The translations under genes were made by a program, and so were the position numbers. Shown here one piece after another: positions 16,528-26,057 of a stretch of DNA of 64,000 nucleotides. Within the stretch, counting starts at the first letter, position 1. Each line of letters opens with the position of its first letter. The notes under the pieces are model-generated. The model worked only from the letters and a program-made list of their open reading frames with translations, searched no databases and was not told the origin of the DNA. Source of the stretch: WHSW01 sp963729075 (GTDB taxonomy: Bacteria; Actinomycetota; Thermoleophilia; Solirubrobacterales; 70-9); NCBI GenBank assembly GCA_963729075.1, contig CAVSMU010000003.1, positions 358,959 through 422,958 of the forward strand. The letters are read 5' to 3'.

Positions 16528-19500
16528 TTGCCTGAGCCAGACCGCGACTACCTAAGCGCGATTCGCGAGCGCGTGGTCGTCTACGACGGCGGCATGGGCG
16601 CGACGCTCGAGCAGTTCGAGCTTGAGTCCGAGGACTACGGCGGGCTCCCCGGCAAGTGCCACGAGGCGCTCGTGCTCCATCGCCCCGACGTGATCGAGGG
16701 CGTGCACACGTCGATGCTCGATGCCGGCGCCGAGGTGGTGGAGACCGACACCTTCCAGGGCTCGAGGCTGAAGCTCGACGAGTGGGGGCTCGGCGAGCAC
16801 ACCCTCGAGATCAACACGAAGGCGGCGCAGATCGCGCGCAAGGCCGCAGGCGATTCGCGCTTCGTCGCGGGATCGATCGGGCCGACCGGCTACCTGCCGG
16901 CCTCCGACGACCCGACCCTCGGCGCGATCTCCTTCGGCCGACTGGTCGAGGTCTTCACCGAGCAGGCGAAGGGTCTGGTCGAGGGTGGCGCCGACCTGAT
17001 CATCATCGAGACCGCGCAGGACATCCTCGAGGTCAAGGCCGCGGTGTTCGGTGCGCGCTCGGCGTTCCGGGAGACCGGGCGCGAGCTGCCGATCCAGACC
17101 TCCGTCTCACTGCTGCCGCAGGGCGGCAAGATGCTGCTCGGCACCGACATCCAGGCAGTGCTGGCGACGCTTGCGGGGCTCGACGTCCAGGTGATCGGGC
17201 TCAACTGCTCGACCGGCCCCGAGGACATGCGCGATGCAATCCGCTTCCTGGGCGAACGGTGCCCGGTGCCGGTGCACTGCATCCCGAACGCGGGCCTGCC
17301 GATCCAGGGCCCCGACGGGGAGACCATCTTCCCCGAGACCCCCGAGCAGATCTCGTCGGTGCTCGGCGAGTTCGTCGAGCGCCACGACATCTCGATCGTC
17401 GGTGGCTGCTGTGGAACGACGCCCGACCATATCCGGGCGCTCAGCGAGCGAGTCGCCGGCCGCGTCCCCGGGGAGCGCCCGGTTCCCGGCCCGCCGCAGG
17501 TCTCGAGCATGATGACCGCGACCCCGCTGGCCCAGGAGCCGCGCCCGACGCTGGTCGGCGAGCGCGTCAACTCGCAGGGATCGCGCAAGGCCAAGGAGCT
17601 GCTGCTGGCCGACGACTACGACGGCATCGTCACGGTCGCCGAGGACCAGGTGAACGGCGGCGCCCACGTGCTCGACCTGTGCGTCGCGCTGACCGAGCGC
17701 ACGGACGAGGCGGAGCAGATGAGCGAGGTCGCGAAGCGCGTCTCGCTGACGCAGCCGGCGCCGCTGCAGATCGACTCGACCGAGCCCGACGTGATCCGGG
17801 CGGCGCTCGAGCACACCCCGGGGCGGGCGATCGTCAACTCGGTGAACCTCGAGGCGGGCCGCGACAAGCTCGACCGGGTGGTGCCGCTCGTGCGCGATCA
17901 CGGCGCGGCGCTGATCGCGCTGACCATCGACGAGGTCGGCATGGCGAAGACCGGCGAGCGCAAGCTCGAGATCGCCCGGCGGATCAAGGAGCTCGCGTGC
18001 GACGAGCACGGGCTCGACCCGGAGCTGCTGATCTTCGACGCGCTCACGTTCACGCTGACGACCGGCGACGAGGAGTGGAAGCCGTCGGCGGTCGAGACGA
18101 TCGAGGGGATCCGGCGGATCAAGGCGGAGCTCGACGGGGTCAAGACCTCGCTCGGCGTCTCGAACGTCTCCTTCGGGGTCTCGCCCCCGGCGCGCGCGGT
18201 CCTCAACTCGGTCTTCCTCCACCACTGCGTCGACGCCGGGCTCGACCTGGCGATGGTCAACCCGAACCACATCACGCCCTACGCCGAGATCCCCGAGGAC
18301 GAGCGCGAGCTCGCCGATGACCTCGTGTACAACCGCCGCGACGACGCGCTCGAGCGCTTCATCGCCCACTTCGAGTCCAAGGGCGACGAGGACGAGGCGG
18401 AGGCCGGGGATCCGACCGAGGGCATGGAGCCCGAGGAGGCGCTTCACTGGCACATCCTGCGGCGCAAGAAGGAGGGGGTCGAGGACTGGATCGACCGCTC
18501 GGTGGAGAAGATCGGCGCCGTGCCCACGCTGAACGGCGTGCTGCTGCCCGCGATGAAGGAGGTCGGCGACAAGTTCGGCGCCGGCGAGTTGATCCTGCCG
18601 TTCGTGCTCCAGTCGGCGGAGGTGATGAAGCGCGCGGTTGCCCGGCTCGAGAACTACCTCGACAGAATCGAGGGCCACACGAAGGGCAAGGTCGTGATCG
18701 CGACCGTGTTCGGCGATGTCCACGACATCGGCAAATCGCTGGTCAACACGATCCTGACCAACAACGGCTACACCGTCGTCGACCTCGGCAAGCAGGTCCC
18801 GATCGACACGATCATCGACGCGGCGCTCGAGCACGAGGCGGACGCGATCGGCCTCTCGGCGCTGCTTGTCTCGACGTCGAAGCAGATGCCCGCCTGCATC
18901 CAGGAGCTGCACCAGCGCCAACTCGGGTTCCCCGTGCTGATCGGCGGCGCGGCGATCAACCGCGACTTCGGGCGCCGCGCGCTGTACCCGAACGGCAAGG
19001 AGTCCGACGAGATCTACGAGCCGGGCGTCTTCTACTGCAAGGACGCGTTCGCCGGCCTCGACACGGTCGATGCGCTCATCGACGAGGCCGCGCGCGAGTC
19101 GCTGGTCGCGAAGATCCGCGACGAGGCGCACGAGCTACGCGAACGCCCCCAGCAGGAGGACGAGGGCCCGCCCACCACCGACGACTCCGTGCGCTCGGCG
19201 GCGGATCCCGACGCGCCGGTGCCCGAGCCCCCGTTCTGGGGGGCGCACGAGATCGACGTCGACCTCGACGAGGTCTACCCGTACCTCGACCGCCACGTCC
19301 TCTTCAAGCTCCACTGGGGCGGTCGCGGCAAGAAGGGCGAGGAGTGGCGCCGGATCGTCGAGGGCCACGATGGGGACGAGGGCTTCGCGGCGAAGCTCGA
19401 GCGCATGTGGCGCGAGCAGGACTACCTGTACCCGCGGGTGCGGCTTGGCTACTTCCCGTGCAACGCCGACGGCAACGAGCTGGTGATCTTCGATCCCGAC

Positions 19501-20154
19501 GATCACGACCGCGAGCTCGAGCGGCTCGTGTTCCCGCGCCAGCCCCGACATGACCGGATCTGCCTCGCCGACTTCTTCCGCCCCGTCGGTTCGGGCCGGG
19601 ACGTGGTCGCGCTGCAGGCGGTGACCGTCGGGCCCGAGGTCACCGAGCGCATCGGGCAGCTTGAGCGCGACGGGGAGTTCGCCGAGCAGCTGTTCACCCA
19701 CGGGCTCGGCGTCCAGGCGGCCGAGGGGCTGGCCGAGTGGCTGCACGCCCAGGTTCGCAGCGACCTCGGGATCGACCTCGACCAGGGCCGCCGTTACTCC
19801 TGGGGCTACCCGGCCTGCCCGGACCAGTCCGAGCACGAGAAGGTCGAGCGCCTGCTCGGCCTCTCGGAGATCGGGATCTCGCTCTCGGGCGGCTACGCGC
19901 TCGAGCCCGAGCAGTCGACCGCGGCGATCGTCGCCCACCACCCCCAGGCGGTCTACTTCGGAATGAAGTCCGGCTTCATCCCGGCGGAGAAGCGGGGCGA
20001 CGAGTTGATCGCGGGCACGAACCGCGGCGGGGAGCTGCCGCCGGAGGACGATCCGGAAGGCGACGGGACCATTGAGGCGGAGGCCGAACGCCGAGGCCGA
20101 GACCCGTCTGAGTCAGAGAGCGACGAGCCGTCGATGGACGCCGCGCCCGCCTAG
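16528..20154 (+). CDS. metH: Cobalamin-dependent methionine synthase
   Basis: 1208 aa, full four-module MetH. Homocysteine-binding TIM barrel at residues 1-325, with zinc ligands in GLNCSTGP and GGCCGTTPDHI. Pterin-binding barrel at about 340-620 (LVGERVNSQG). Cobalamin module from about 630, with the B12 axial-ligand motif GDVHDIGKS at about 730. AdoMet-binding reactivation domain at about 900-1170. It transfers the methyl of 5-methyl-THF to homocysteine. The TTG at 16528 follows GGAG, and expression is probably under the SAM riboswitch directly upstream. The last 50 residues are an acidic tail. Confidence 0.95.
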   Translation: MPEPDRDYLSAIRERVVVYDGGMGATLEQFELESEDYGGLPGKCHEALVLHRPDVIEGVHTSMLDAGAEVVETDTFQGSRLKLDEWGLGEHTLEINTKAAQIARKAAGDSRFVAGSIGPTGYLPASDDPTLGAISFGRLVEVFTEQAKGLVEGGADLIIIETAQDILEVKAAVFGARSAFRETGRELPIQTSVSLLPQGGKMLLGTDIQAVLATLAGLDVQVIGLNCSTGPEDMRDAIRFLGERCPVPVHCIPNAGLPIQGPDGETIFPETPEQISSVLGEFVERHDISIVGGCCGTTPDHIRALSERVAGRVPGERPVPGPPQVSSMMTATPLAQEPRPTLVGERVNSQGSRKAKELLLADDYDGIVTVAEDQVNGGAHVLDLCVALTERTDEAEQMSEVAKRVSLTQPAPLQIDSTEPDVIRAALEHTPGRAIVNSVNLEAGRDKLDRVVPLVRDHGAALIALTIDEVGMAKTGERKLEIARRIKELACDEHGLDPELLIFDALTFTLTTGDEEWKPSAVETIEGIRRIKAELDGVKTSLGVSNVSFGVSPPARAVLNSVFLHHCVDAGLDLAMVNPNHITPYAEIPEDERELADDLVYNRRDDALERFIAHFESKGDEDEAEAGDPTEGMEPEEALHWHILRRKKEGVEDWIDRSVEKIGAVPTLNGVLLPAMKEVGDKFGAGELILPFVLQSAEVMKRAVARLENYLDRIEGHTKGKVVIATVFGDVHDIGKSLVNTILTNNGYTVVDLGKQVPIDTIIDAALEHEADAIGLSALLVSTSKQMPACIQELHQRQLGFPVLIGGAAINRDFGRRALYPNGKESDEIYEPGVFYCKDAFAGLDTVDALIDEAARESLVAKIRDEAHELRERPQQEDEGPPTTDDSVRSAADPDAPVPEPPFWGAHEIDVDLDEVYPYLDRHVLFKLHWGGRGKKGEEWRRIVEGHDGDEGFAAKLERMWREQDYLYPRVRLGYFPCNADGNELVIFDPDDHDRELERLVFPRQPRHDRICLADFFRPVGSGRDVVALQAVTVGPEVTERIGQLERDGEFAEQLFTHGLGVQAAEGLAEWLHAQVRSDLGIDLDQGRRYSWGYPACPDQSEHEKVERLLGLSEIGISLSGGYALEPEQSTAAIVAHHPQAVYFGMKSGFIPAEKRGDELIAGTNRGGELPPEDDPEGDGTIEAEAERRGRDPSESESDEPSMDAAPA

Positions 20155-20215
20155 CCCGCGACCCGCTTCAGCTTCAGCGCGGCCTCGGCGATCAGCCGCG
20201 GTGCCGCCAGGTGCC

Positions 20216-21799
20216 TCAGATACCGAGCCGGTTGCGCAGCCCGCGGGCGTTGAGGAACCGGTAGAGACGCCGGATCGCGCCCCGCTTGCGGGCGTTGTAG
20301 GGAAACCAGATCGGCTCGGACTTCGCCTGCGGGAGGCGTGGGATCGTCAGTGACTCGGTGCGGCAGAAGCGGCGGATCCCCTGCGCGCCGTGGCGGACGC
20401 CGATCCCGGAGCTCTTCCAGCCGCCCATCGGCATCCCGAGAACGTTGTAGCTGACCAGTACGTCATTGACGTTGCAGTGGCCCGCCTCGATCCGCCGCGC
20501 GATCCGCTCGCCCTCGGCGGGCTCGCCGGCGAAGACCGACGAGCCGAGCCCGTACGTGGTGTCGTTGGCGAGCTCGATCGCCTCCTCCGTGTCCTTGACC
20601 TTCATCACCGGGATCACTGGCCCGAAGGTTTCCTCGCGCATCACCTTCATCGAGTGATCGACGTCGGCGATCACCGTCGGCTCGTACCAATCACCGGGCC
20701 CGTCGCCGCGCTTGCCGCCCGTGAGGACTCGCGCGCCGGCCGCACGGGCGTCCTCGACCTGCTCAGCGACGATCTCGACCTGCGGCGGCGAGGTCATGGC
20801 GCCGATCTCGGCGGTGTAGGGATCGCCGTCGGCGCCCTGGCGCAGCGTCTCGACCTTGGCCCGGAGCTTGTCGACGAACTCGTCGTAGATCGGCTCCTCG
20901 ACGTACACGCGCTCGATCGAGATGCAGATCTGGCCGGCGTTGACGAGCCCGCCCCAGGCGGTCGCGTTGACCGCGCGGTCGACGTCGGCGTCGCGCGTAA
21001 CGATCAGCGGATCCTTGCCCCCGAGCTCGAGGCTGATCGGCGTGAGCGTCTCGGCGGCGCGCTTCATCACTACCTTGCCCGTGCGCTCGGACCCGGTGAA
21101 TTGCAGGTAGTCGACCTCGTCGATCAGCGGCCCGGCTGTCTCGGCGCCGCCGTTGACGACGTGCACGACGTCGGGCGCGCCGATCTCCTCCCGCCAGGCG
21201 CGGGCGATCTCGGTGACGGTCAGCGGCGTGACCTCGGAGGGCTTGATCACCACCGCGTTGCCGGCGACCAGCGCGGGCAGCGCGTCGCCGATCGAGAGGA
21301 TGACCGGAAAGTTCCAGGGGCTGATGAAGCCGACGACGCCGAACGGCCGGTAGACGATCTTGCTGCGCTTCGCGCGAAGCAGCGGGACGTGCGGCGTGAC
21401 GATCTCGTCGGCGAGCAGCTTCGGACCCTGGTCGACCCAGAAGTTGATGGCGTCGAGGCAGTAGAAGGCCTCGAGCGCGGCGTCGGCGCGCACCTTGCCG
21501 GTCTCCTCCTGCATCATCGCGTCCAGCCGGTCCTGGTTCGCGAGGATCCAGTCGCGCAGCTCCTCCATCCAGCGGCGTCGGCCGTCGAAGCCGATCGCCT
21601 CCCAGGCGGGCTGGGCAGCCCGCGCGCGGGCCACCGACTCGGCCACCCCGCTTTCCGAGTCGATCGCGACCGAGGTGATGACGGAGCCGTCCACCGGGCG
21701 ATGGACGTCGAAGCTGGTGGCCGCCTCGGGCTGGCGGTCGCCGTTGTCGGCCGCGTCGCCGACCTTCGCGGCCGCGTCCTTGTGGGTTGCGGACTCCAT
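20216..21799 (-). CDS. Aldehyde dehydrogenase family protein
   Basis: 527 aa. The catalytic Cys is in NAGQICISIERVYVEE, the general-base Glu in LELGGKDPLIV, and the NAD site in FISPWNFP and FTGSERTGKVV; the C-terminal GMPMGGWKSSGIGVRHG is typical. It resembles the succinate-semialdehyde/broad-range ALDH branch with a C-terminal tail (FPYNARKRGAIRRLYRFLN) that may bind membrane, as in fatty-aldehyde dehydrogenases. The ATG at 21799 has a strong GAGGAGGA site. Substrate is not deducible. Confidence 0.88.
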   Translation of the reverse strand: MESATHKDAAAKVGDAADNGDRQPEAATSFDVHRPVDGSVITSVAIDSESGVAESVARARAAQPAWEAIGFDGRRRWMEELRDWILANQDRLDAMMQEETGKVRADAALEAFYCLDAINFWVDQGPKLLADEIVTPHVPLLRAKRSKIVYRPFGVVGFISPWNFPVILSIGDALPALVAGNAVVIKPSEVTPLTVTEIARAWREEIGAPDVVHVVNGGAETAGPLIDEVDYLQFTGSERTGKVVMKRAAETLTPISLELGGKDPLIVTRDADVDRAVNATAWGGLVNAGQICISIERVYVEEPIYDEFVDKLRAKVETLRQGADGDPYTAEIGAMTSPPQVEIVAEQVEDARAAGARVLTGGKRGDGPGDWYEPTVIADVDHSMKVMREETFGPVIPVMKVKDTEEAIELANDTTYGLGSSVFAGEPAEGERIARRIEAGHCNVNDVLVSYNVLGMPMGGWKSSGIGVRHGAQGIRRFCRTESLTIPRLPQAKSEPIWFPYNARKRGAIRRLYRFLNARGLRNRLGI

Positions 21800-21888
21800 C
21801 TCGTCCTCCTCGCTCTGGCGGTGGTGCGCTCCGCGGACTCTACCCCTCGCCCTGCACGCCCGTCCCATTGCGGGCCGGGCGGCCCCGC

Positions 21889-23040
21889 TCAGCCGGCGAC
21901 GATCTGGTAGACGGCGCTGTCGCGGAGCGAGGCGACGTAGATCTTGCCTCCGGCCCCCTCGCCGAACGACGACGGCTGGGCGATCGGCAGGCCGGTGCCG
22001 GCGTCGGTCGCGCTCGGGTTCGGCGCGTACGGGTCGAGCGACCGGATCTCGTCGCCGCTGAGGTCGGCGTACAGCAGCCGCCCGGACAGCGCGTTCAGCC
22101 GCGGATCGCGGACGACGTAGCCCACGATCACCGCGGAGCCGTCGGCGTACTCGTGGATCGGCGCGCGATAGCCCGGCGGCTCGGTGCCAGGGGCCTCGAA
22201 GAAGTGGTTGCCCTCGAGGTTGTCCCAGCCGAAGTTCGCGCCGCGTGCGTTGGCGGCGCGCAGGAAGTCGATCTCCTCCCAGGCGTTCTGGCCGACGTCG
22301 CCGATCGCCAGGCCGCCGCCGCCGCTGTCGAACGAGAACCGGAACGGGTTGCGGAGCCCGAGCGCGTAGACCTCGTCGGCGCCCGGCCCGCCGACGAACG
22401 GGTTCGACTCGGGCGTCTCATAACCCCGCTTACGGCGCGGGTCGATGCGCAGCAGCTTGCCCAGCAGGCTCTCGGGGTTCTGGGCGTTGTCGCTCGGGTC
22501 GCCGGCGCCGCCGCCGTCCCCGGTGCCGATGTAGAGCATGTCGTCGTCGCCGAACTGGAGCTGGCCGCCGTTGTGGTTGGTCTGGCCGGGGTGGGGGATC
22601 ACGATGAGGGTGCGCCGCGAGCGCGGGTCGGCGCGCGTCGGCGAGCCGCGCTTGCGCTTGAAGCTGTCGACCTGGATGTTGCTCTCGCGGTTGACGTAGT
22701 AGACGAAGAAGCGCCGGTTGCGCTGGTATTCGGGGTCGAAGGCGATCGAGAGCAGGCCCTCCTCGGAGGAGAGCTGGACCCGGTCGCGGATGTCGAGGAA
22801 TGGCTGGGCGAGCTTGCGGCCGTTGCGCATGACCGCGATCGTGCCCGGCTGCTCGACCACGAACAGGAGCTTGCGCTTCTGCGGCGCGTCCTCGACGAAC
22901 ACCGGGGCGTCGAAGCTTCCGACCCGGCGCAGCTCGAGACCGGCGCCGGCGGTGGCCGGACTCGCCGCGGTCAGCGCGACCGCTGCGGCGACGATCGCCG
23001 GCAGGACCCTGCCAAGGCCGCTCGTGAGGCTCCCCGCCAT
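21889..23040 (-). CDS. PQQ-dependent sugar dehydrogenase-like secreted beta-propeller
   Basis: 383 aa from ATG 23040, with a Sec signal (GLGRVLPAIVAAAVALTAASPATA). Soluble aldose/glucose-sorbosone dehydrogenase motifs are present: EEGLLSIAFDPEY, the His-containing TNHNGGQLQFG, LYIGTGDGGGAGDP, GLRNPFRFSFD and IGDVGQNAWEEID. These are PQQ- and Ca-binding loops of the six-bladed propeller. It oxidises aldose sugars in the envelope or outside the cell, if PQQ is available; no pqq genes are in the window. A second, lipoprotein paralogue lies 64 bp upstream on the same strand. Confidence 0.85.
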   Translation of the reverse strand: MAGSLTSGLGRVLPAIVAAAVALTAASPATAGAGLELRRVGSFDAPVFVEDAPQKRKLLFVVEQPGTIAVMRNGRKLAQPFLDIRDRVQLSSEEGLLSIAFDPEYQRNRRFFVYYVNRESNIQVDSFKRKRGSPTRADPRSRRTLIVIPHPGQTNHNGGQLQFGDDDMLYIGTGDGGGAGDPSDNAQNPESLLGKLLRIDPRRKRGYETPESNPFVGGPGADEVYALGLRNPFRFSFDSGGGGLAIGDVGQNAWEEIDFLRAANARGANFGWDNLEGNHFFEAPGTEPPGYRAPIHEYADGSAVIVGYVVRDPRLNALSGRLLYADLSGDEIRSLDPYAPNPSATDAGTGLPIAQPSSFGEGAGGKIYVASLRDSAVYQIVAG

Positions 23041-23104
23041 CCGGCCTGCAGGGTAGCGCGCGCCCGACACCGCGACCGCGAGTCGCCTGCCCTCCGGCCG
23101 TCCG

Positions 23105-24331
23105 TCAGCCGCCGGATCCGGCAGGATCCAGCCGGTAGACCGGGCCCTCCAACGAGGTCACGTACACATGGCCGTCGGCGTCCTCGCCAAACGAGCTCAG
23201 CGCCGGGACCTGCGGGCCGAGCGGACGGTCGTCGGCGGCGGGGCGACCGACCTCCGCGGTGAAGCTGCGCAGCTCGCCCTCGCAGTAGTCGCCGTACACG
23301 TAGCGGCCGAACAGCGTGCGCAGGCCCGGGTCGCGGACCACGTAGCCGCCCGTCACCGAGCAGCCGCGGTCGCGCCCGTACTGGAGCGTCGGTCCCCTCG
23401 CTCCCGGCGCCTCCTGGTCCGCGTTGAACTGCTGGGTGCCCTCGAACGCCGACCAGCCGAAGTTGAGGTCCGTCTCGCGCGCGGTGGCCTCGGCGCGGGT
23501 GGCCGAGTCGATCTCCTCGAGCTCGCTCTGGCCCACGTCGCCGATCCACAGGTCGCCGGTTAAGCGGTCGAAGGAGTAGCGCCACGGGTTGCGCAGGCCG
23601 AGCGCCGCGATCTCCGTGTCCCCGTCGTCGGTGTCGATCCGCAGCAGCTTGCCGAGCGGGCTGTCCGGGTCCTGGGCCGTGCGCTCCGGGTCGCCGCTGC
23701 CGCCCCCGTCTCCGGTGCCCGCGTACAGCCGGTCGTCGGGGCCGAAGAGGAGGAGGCCCCCGTTGTGGTTTGACGCGAAGTCCTCGATCGCCAGCAGCTC
23801 GCGAGCGCTGTCCGGGTCGGCGGTCGGCGGCTCGCCTGGTGCGCGACGGTACTCGACGATGCGCTCGTCGCCCTCGGTGTCGGTGTAATACACGTAGAGC
23901 AGACGCGAGTCGGCGTAGTCGGGCGCGAAGGCCACGGAGAGCAGGCCCTGCTCGCCGCCGCATGCGATCTGCTCGCTGACGTCGAGGAACAGCTCGGGAT
24001 CACCGCCGTCGATCGGGATCCGCTGGATGCGTCCGCACTGCTCGACCACGTAGAGGTGGCCGTCGTCGCCGGTGCGCGGCTGGGCGACATGGACGGGATA
24101 GGACAACGCTCCAAGCTTCGTCAGCTCGACCCCGCCGCGCCCGTTGCCGACCGGTGTCCTTCCCTCCGGGCCGGACCCTTCGTGGGACTCCTCGGCGCTG
24201 GGGGGCGGGGGCGAGCCCTCCGACGCCTTCGTCGGCTCCGGCTCCGGGTCGGAGCCGCCGCACCCCGCGGCGACCGCCGTCGTGGCGAGCACCACCAGCG
24301 CCAATCTCGTCGACCGCCTCCAGCCCCGCAC
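23105..24331 (-). CDS. PQQ-dependent sugar dehydrogenase-like lipoprotein
   Basis: 408 aa. The N-terminus (MRGWRRSTRLALVVLATTAVAAGCGG) ends in a lipobox, so it is probably anchored on the outer face of the membrane. A Pro/Glu-rich linker follows. The propeller carries the same motifs as its neighbour: GGEQGLLSVAFAPDY, SNHNGGLLLFG, LYAGTGDGGGSGDP, GLRNPWRYSFD, IGDVGQSELEEID. The tandem pair probably arose by duplication: one copy is lipid-anchored and one secreted. The GTG at 24331 is chosen because it gives the basic n-region. Confidence 0.85.
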   Translation of the reverse strand: MRGWRRSTRLALVVLATTAVAAGCGGSDPEPEPTKASEGSPPPPSAEESHEGSGPEGRTPVGNGRGGVELTKLGALSYPVHVAQPRTGDDGHLYVVEQCGRIQRIPIDGGDPELFLDVSEQIACGGEQGLLSVAFAPDYADSRLLYVYYTDTEGDERIVEYRRAPGEPPTADPDSARELLAIEDFASNHNGGLLLFGPDDRLYAGTGDGGGSGDPERTAQDPDSPLGKLLRIDTDDGDTEIAALGLRNPWRYSFDRLTGDLWIGDVGQSELEEIDSATRAEATARETDLNFGWSAFEGTQQFNADQEAPGARGPTLQYGRDRGCSVTGGYVVRDPGLRTLFGRYVYGDYCEGELRSFTAEVGRPAADDRPLGPQVPALSSFGEDADGHVYVTSLEGPVYRLDPAGSGG

Positions 24332-24388
24332 GACCGCAGACGCTAGCGGGGCGCCGACCCCGGCCGGCGTTGACCCGTTACGGCGCGA

Positions 24389-25045
24389 TCACTCGCTGAT
24401 CTCGACCTCGCCGGCGGAGTTGACCCGCGCCTGCGGCGGCTTGTCGGTGATGGTGACGACGAACTCGCCCTCGACCGGGCCGCCGTCCCGGGTGACCGCC
24501 TTGGCCTTGCCGTTCAGCCCGGCCGCCAGCTCGTAGTGCACGGTGTAGGTGCCGGCCTGGACCGGCGTGACGCGCCAGACGATGTCCTTGCTCTCGCCCG
24601 GCGGCACCGCGCCGAAGGAGAACGTGTTCGTCTGCGCCGCCTCGGCGCCCGCCGGCGGAGCCGTCTCGAGGTCCTTGACCTGGGGTGTGACCAGCTTCGG
24701 AAAGCCGTTCTCGAGGATCCAGACGGGCCGGTTCGGGTCGGCCAGACCGGGCTGTTCGCTGCGGACCGAGAACGATCCGCTCGACGGCTGGTCGCCGGTG
24801 AAGATCGTCACGGCCAGGTCCGGGACGTCCTCGTCGCCTGCGTTCTCGATCTCGAGCTCGAGATCGCTGGTCTGCGCGAGCCGCTGGTCGGTTGGAAACT
24901 TGGCCGAGGTGACCTCGACGGGGAAGTCTCCCGCGGGCTCGTCCGCGTCCTGGCGCTCGGCGTCGTCACCGCAGGCCGAGGCCCCCGAAGCGATGATCGC
25001 GAGCACCGCAACCGCGACGCCGCGGGCCCGCACGCCTCGGGGCAT
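24389..25045 (-). CDS. Lipoprotein of unknown function
   Basis: 218 aa from ATG 25045: MPRGVRARGVAVAVLAIIASGASACGDD, a signal peptide with a lipobox ending at Cys. The mature part contains ELEIENAGDEDVPDLAVTI and a later VPPGESKDIVWRVTPVQAGTYTV region, resembling CARDB/DUF11-like beta-sandwich repeats with GTYTVHYELAAGLNGKA. I do not recognise a named family. It faces the YrbE-like permease gene divergently, 205 bp apart, but a functional link is not shown. Confidence 0.7.
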   Translation of the reverse strand: MPRGVRARGVAVAVLAIIASGASACGDDAERQDADEPAGDFPVEVTSAKFPTDQRLAQTSDLELEIENAGDEDVPDLAVTIFTGDQPSSGSFSVRSEQPGLADPNRPVWILENGFPKLVTPQVKDLETAPPAGAEAAQTNTFSFGAVPPGESKDIVWRVTPVQAGTYTVHYELAAGLNGKAKAVTRDGGPVEGEFVVTITDKPPQARVNSAGEVEISE

Positions 25046-25250
25046 GAGTGGGTGGGCGCTTGTGGCGATCTCCTCCCCCAAGGCGCGGGCAACATACCAC
25101 CGAGAGCGCCGTCCGAGCGCAATTTGAGACCGGTCGACCGGCCTGATTTCCCCCGCTCTGTGGCGCAACGGTTGGGGGTGGCGGAGCGTCACCCCATCGA
25201 ATAATCTTGTTCGTCACCGTCGCCGGTGGAGCCGGCGGCCGGAGGAGCAG

Positions 25251-26057
25251 ATGGTCAGATCAGTCGCTGACAGGGCATTCCTGCCCGCGAAATCGCTGTT
25301 CGAGCAGGTCGGGAACATGATGATCCTGACCGGCAAGACGATCGTGGCCACGGTCAGGCCGCCGTATCCCTACGGGGGCGAGTTCGTCAGCCAGTTCCTG
25401 TTCGCGCTGCAGCTCTGCTGGTTCCCGATGCTGATCTCGACGGTGGCGTTCGGCTTCGGCGCCCCTGGCCTCCAGGCCGCGAACTTCCTGTCGCTGTTCG
25501 GAGCGCTCGATCGCCTCGGCGGCTTCTTCATCCTCGCCAGCGTCCGCGAGTTCGCACCGTTCGTCACCGCGGTGGTCGTCGCGGGCGTCGCCGGGACCGC
25601 GATCACGGCGGACCTCGGCGCCCGCAAGATCCGCGAGGAGCTCGACGCGCTGCAGGTGCTCGGCGTCGACCCGATCAAGAACCTCGTCGTGCCCCGCTTC
25701 CTTGCCCTGATGCTGATCACGGGGCTTTTGGACATCTACGCCCTGCTGTTCGGGATCACCGGCGGGATCTTCGCCGAGATCGCCTACGGCCAGCCGCTCG
25801 GAGGGTTCTTCGCGACGCTCTTCAACAACGCGTCGGTCACCGACTTATGGGGCTCGATCTTAAAAACGACCCTGTTCGGGGCGATCATCGCGATCGTCTG
25901 CTCCTACAAGGGGATGAACGCGTCAGGAGGCGCCGAGGGGGTTGGCAGGGCCGTGAACGAAGCCGTGGTCATCGCCTTCCTGGGCGTGTTCGCGTTCAAC
26001 TACGTCTTCACGCAAACACTGCTTGCGACCCACCCTGAAATCAGCGTGATCAAGTGA
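25251..26057 (+). CDS. ABC transporter permease, MlaE/YrbE1A family
   Basis: 268 aa, five to six TM segments. The MlaE signatures are EFAPFVTAVVVAGVAGTAITADLGARKI, given here by its parts EFAPFVTAVVVAGVAGTAI and ADLGARKIREELDAL, plus LGVDPIKNLVVPRFLAL. MlaE/YrbE permeases form the inner-membrane part of Mce/Mla lipid transporters. GGAGGAG 5 nt before the ATG gives a strong start. It heads a tight operon with a second permease and an ATPase. Confidence 0.9.
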   Translation: MVRSVADRAFLPAKSLFEQVGNMMILTGKTIVATVRPPYPYGGEFVSQFLFALQLCWFPMLISTVAFGFGAPGLQAANFLSLFGALDRLGGFFILASVREFAPFVTAVVVAGVAGTAITADLGARKIREELDALQVLGVDPIKNLVVPRFLALMLITGLLDIYALLFGITGGIFAEIAYGQPLGGFFATLFNNASVTDLWGSILKTTLFGAIIAIVCSYKGMNASGGAEGVGRAVNEAVVIAFLGVFAFNYVFTQTLLATHPEISVIK

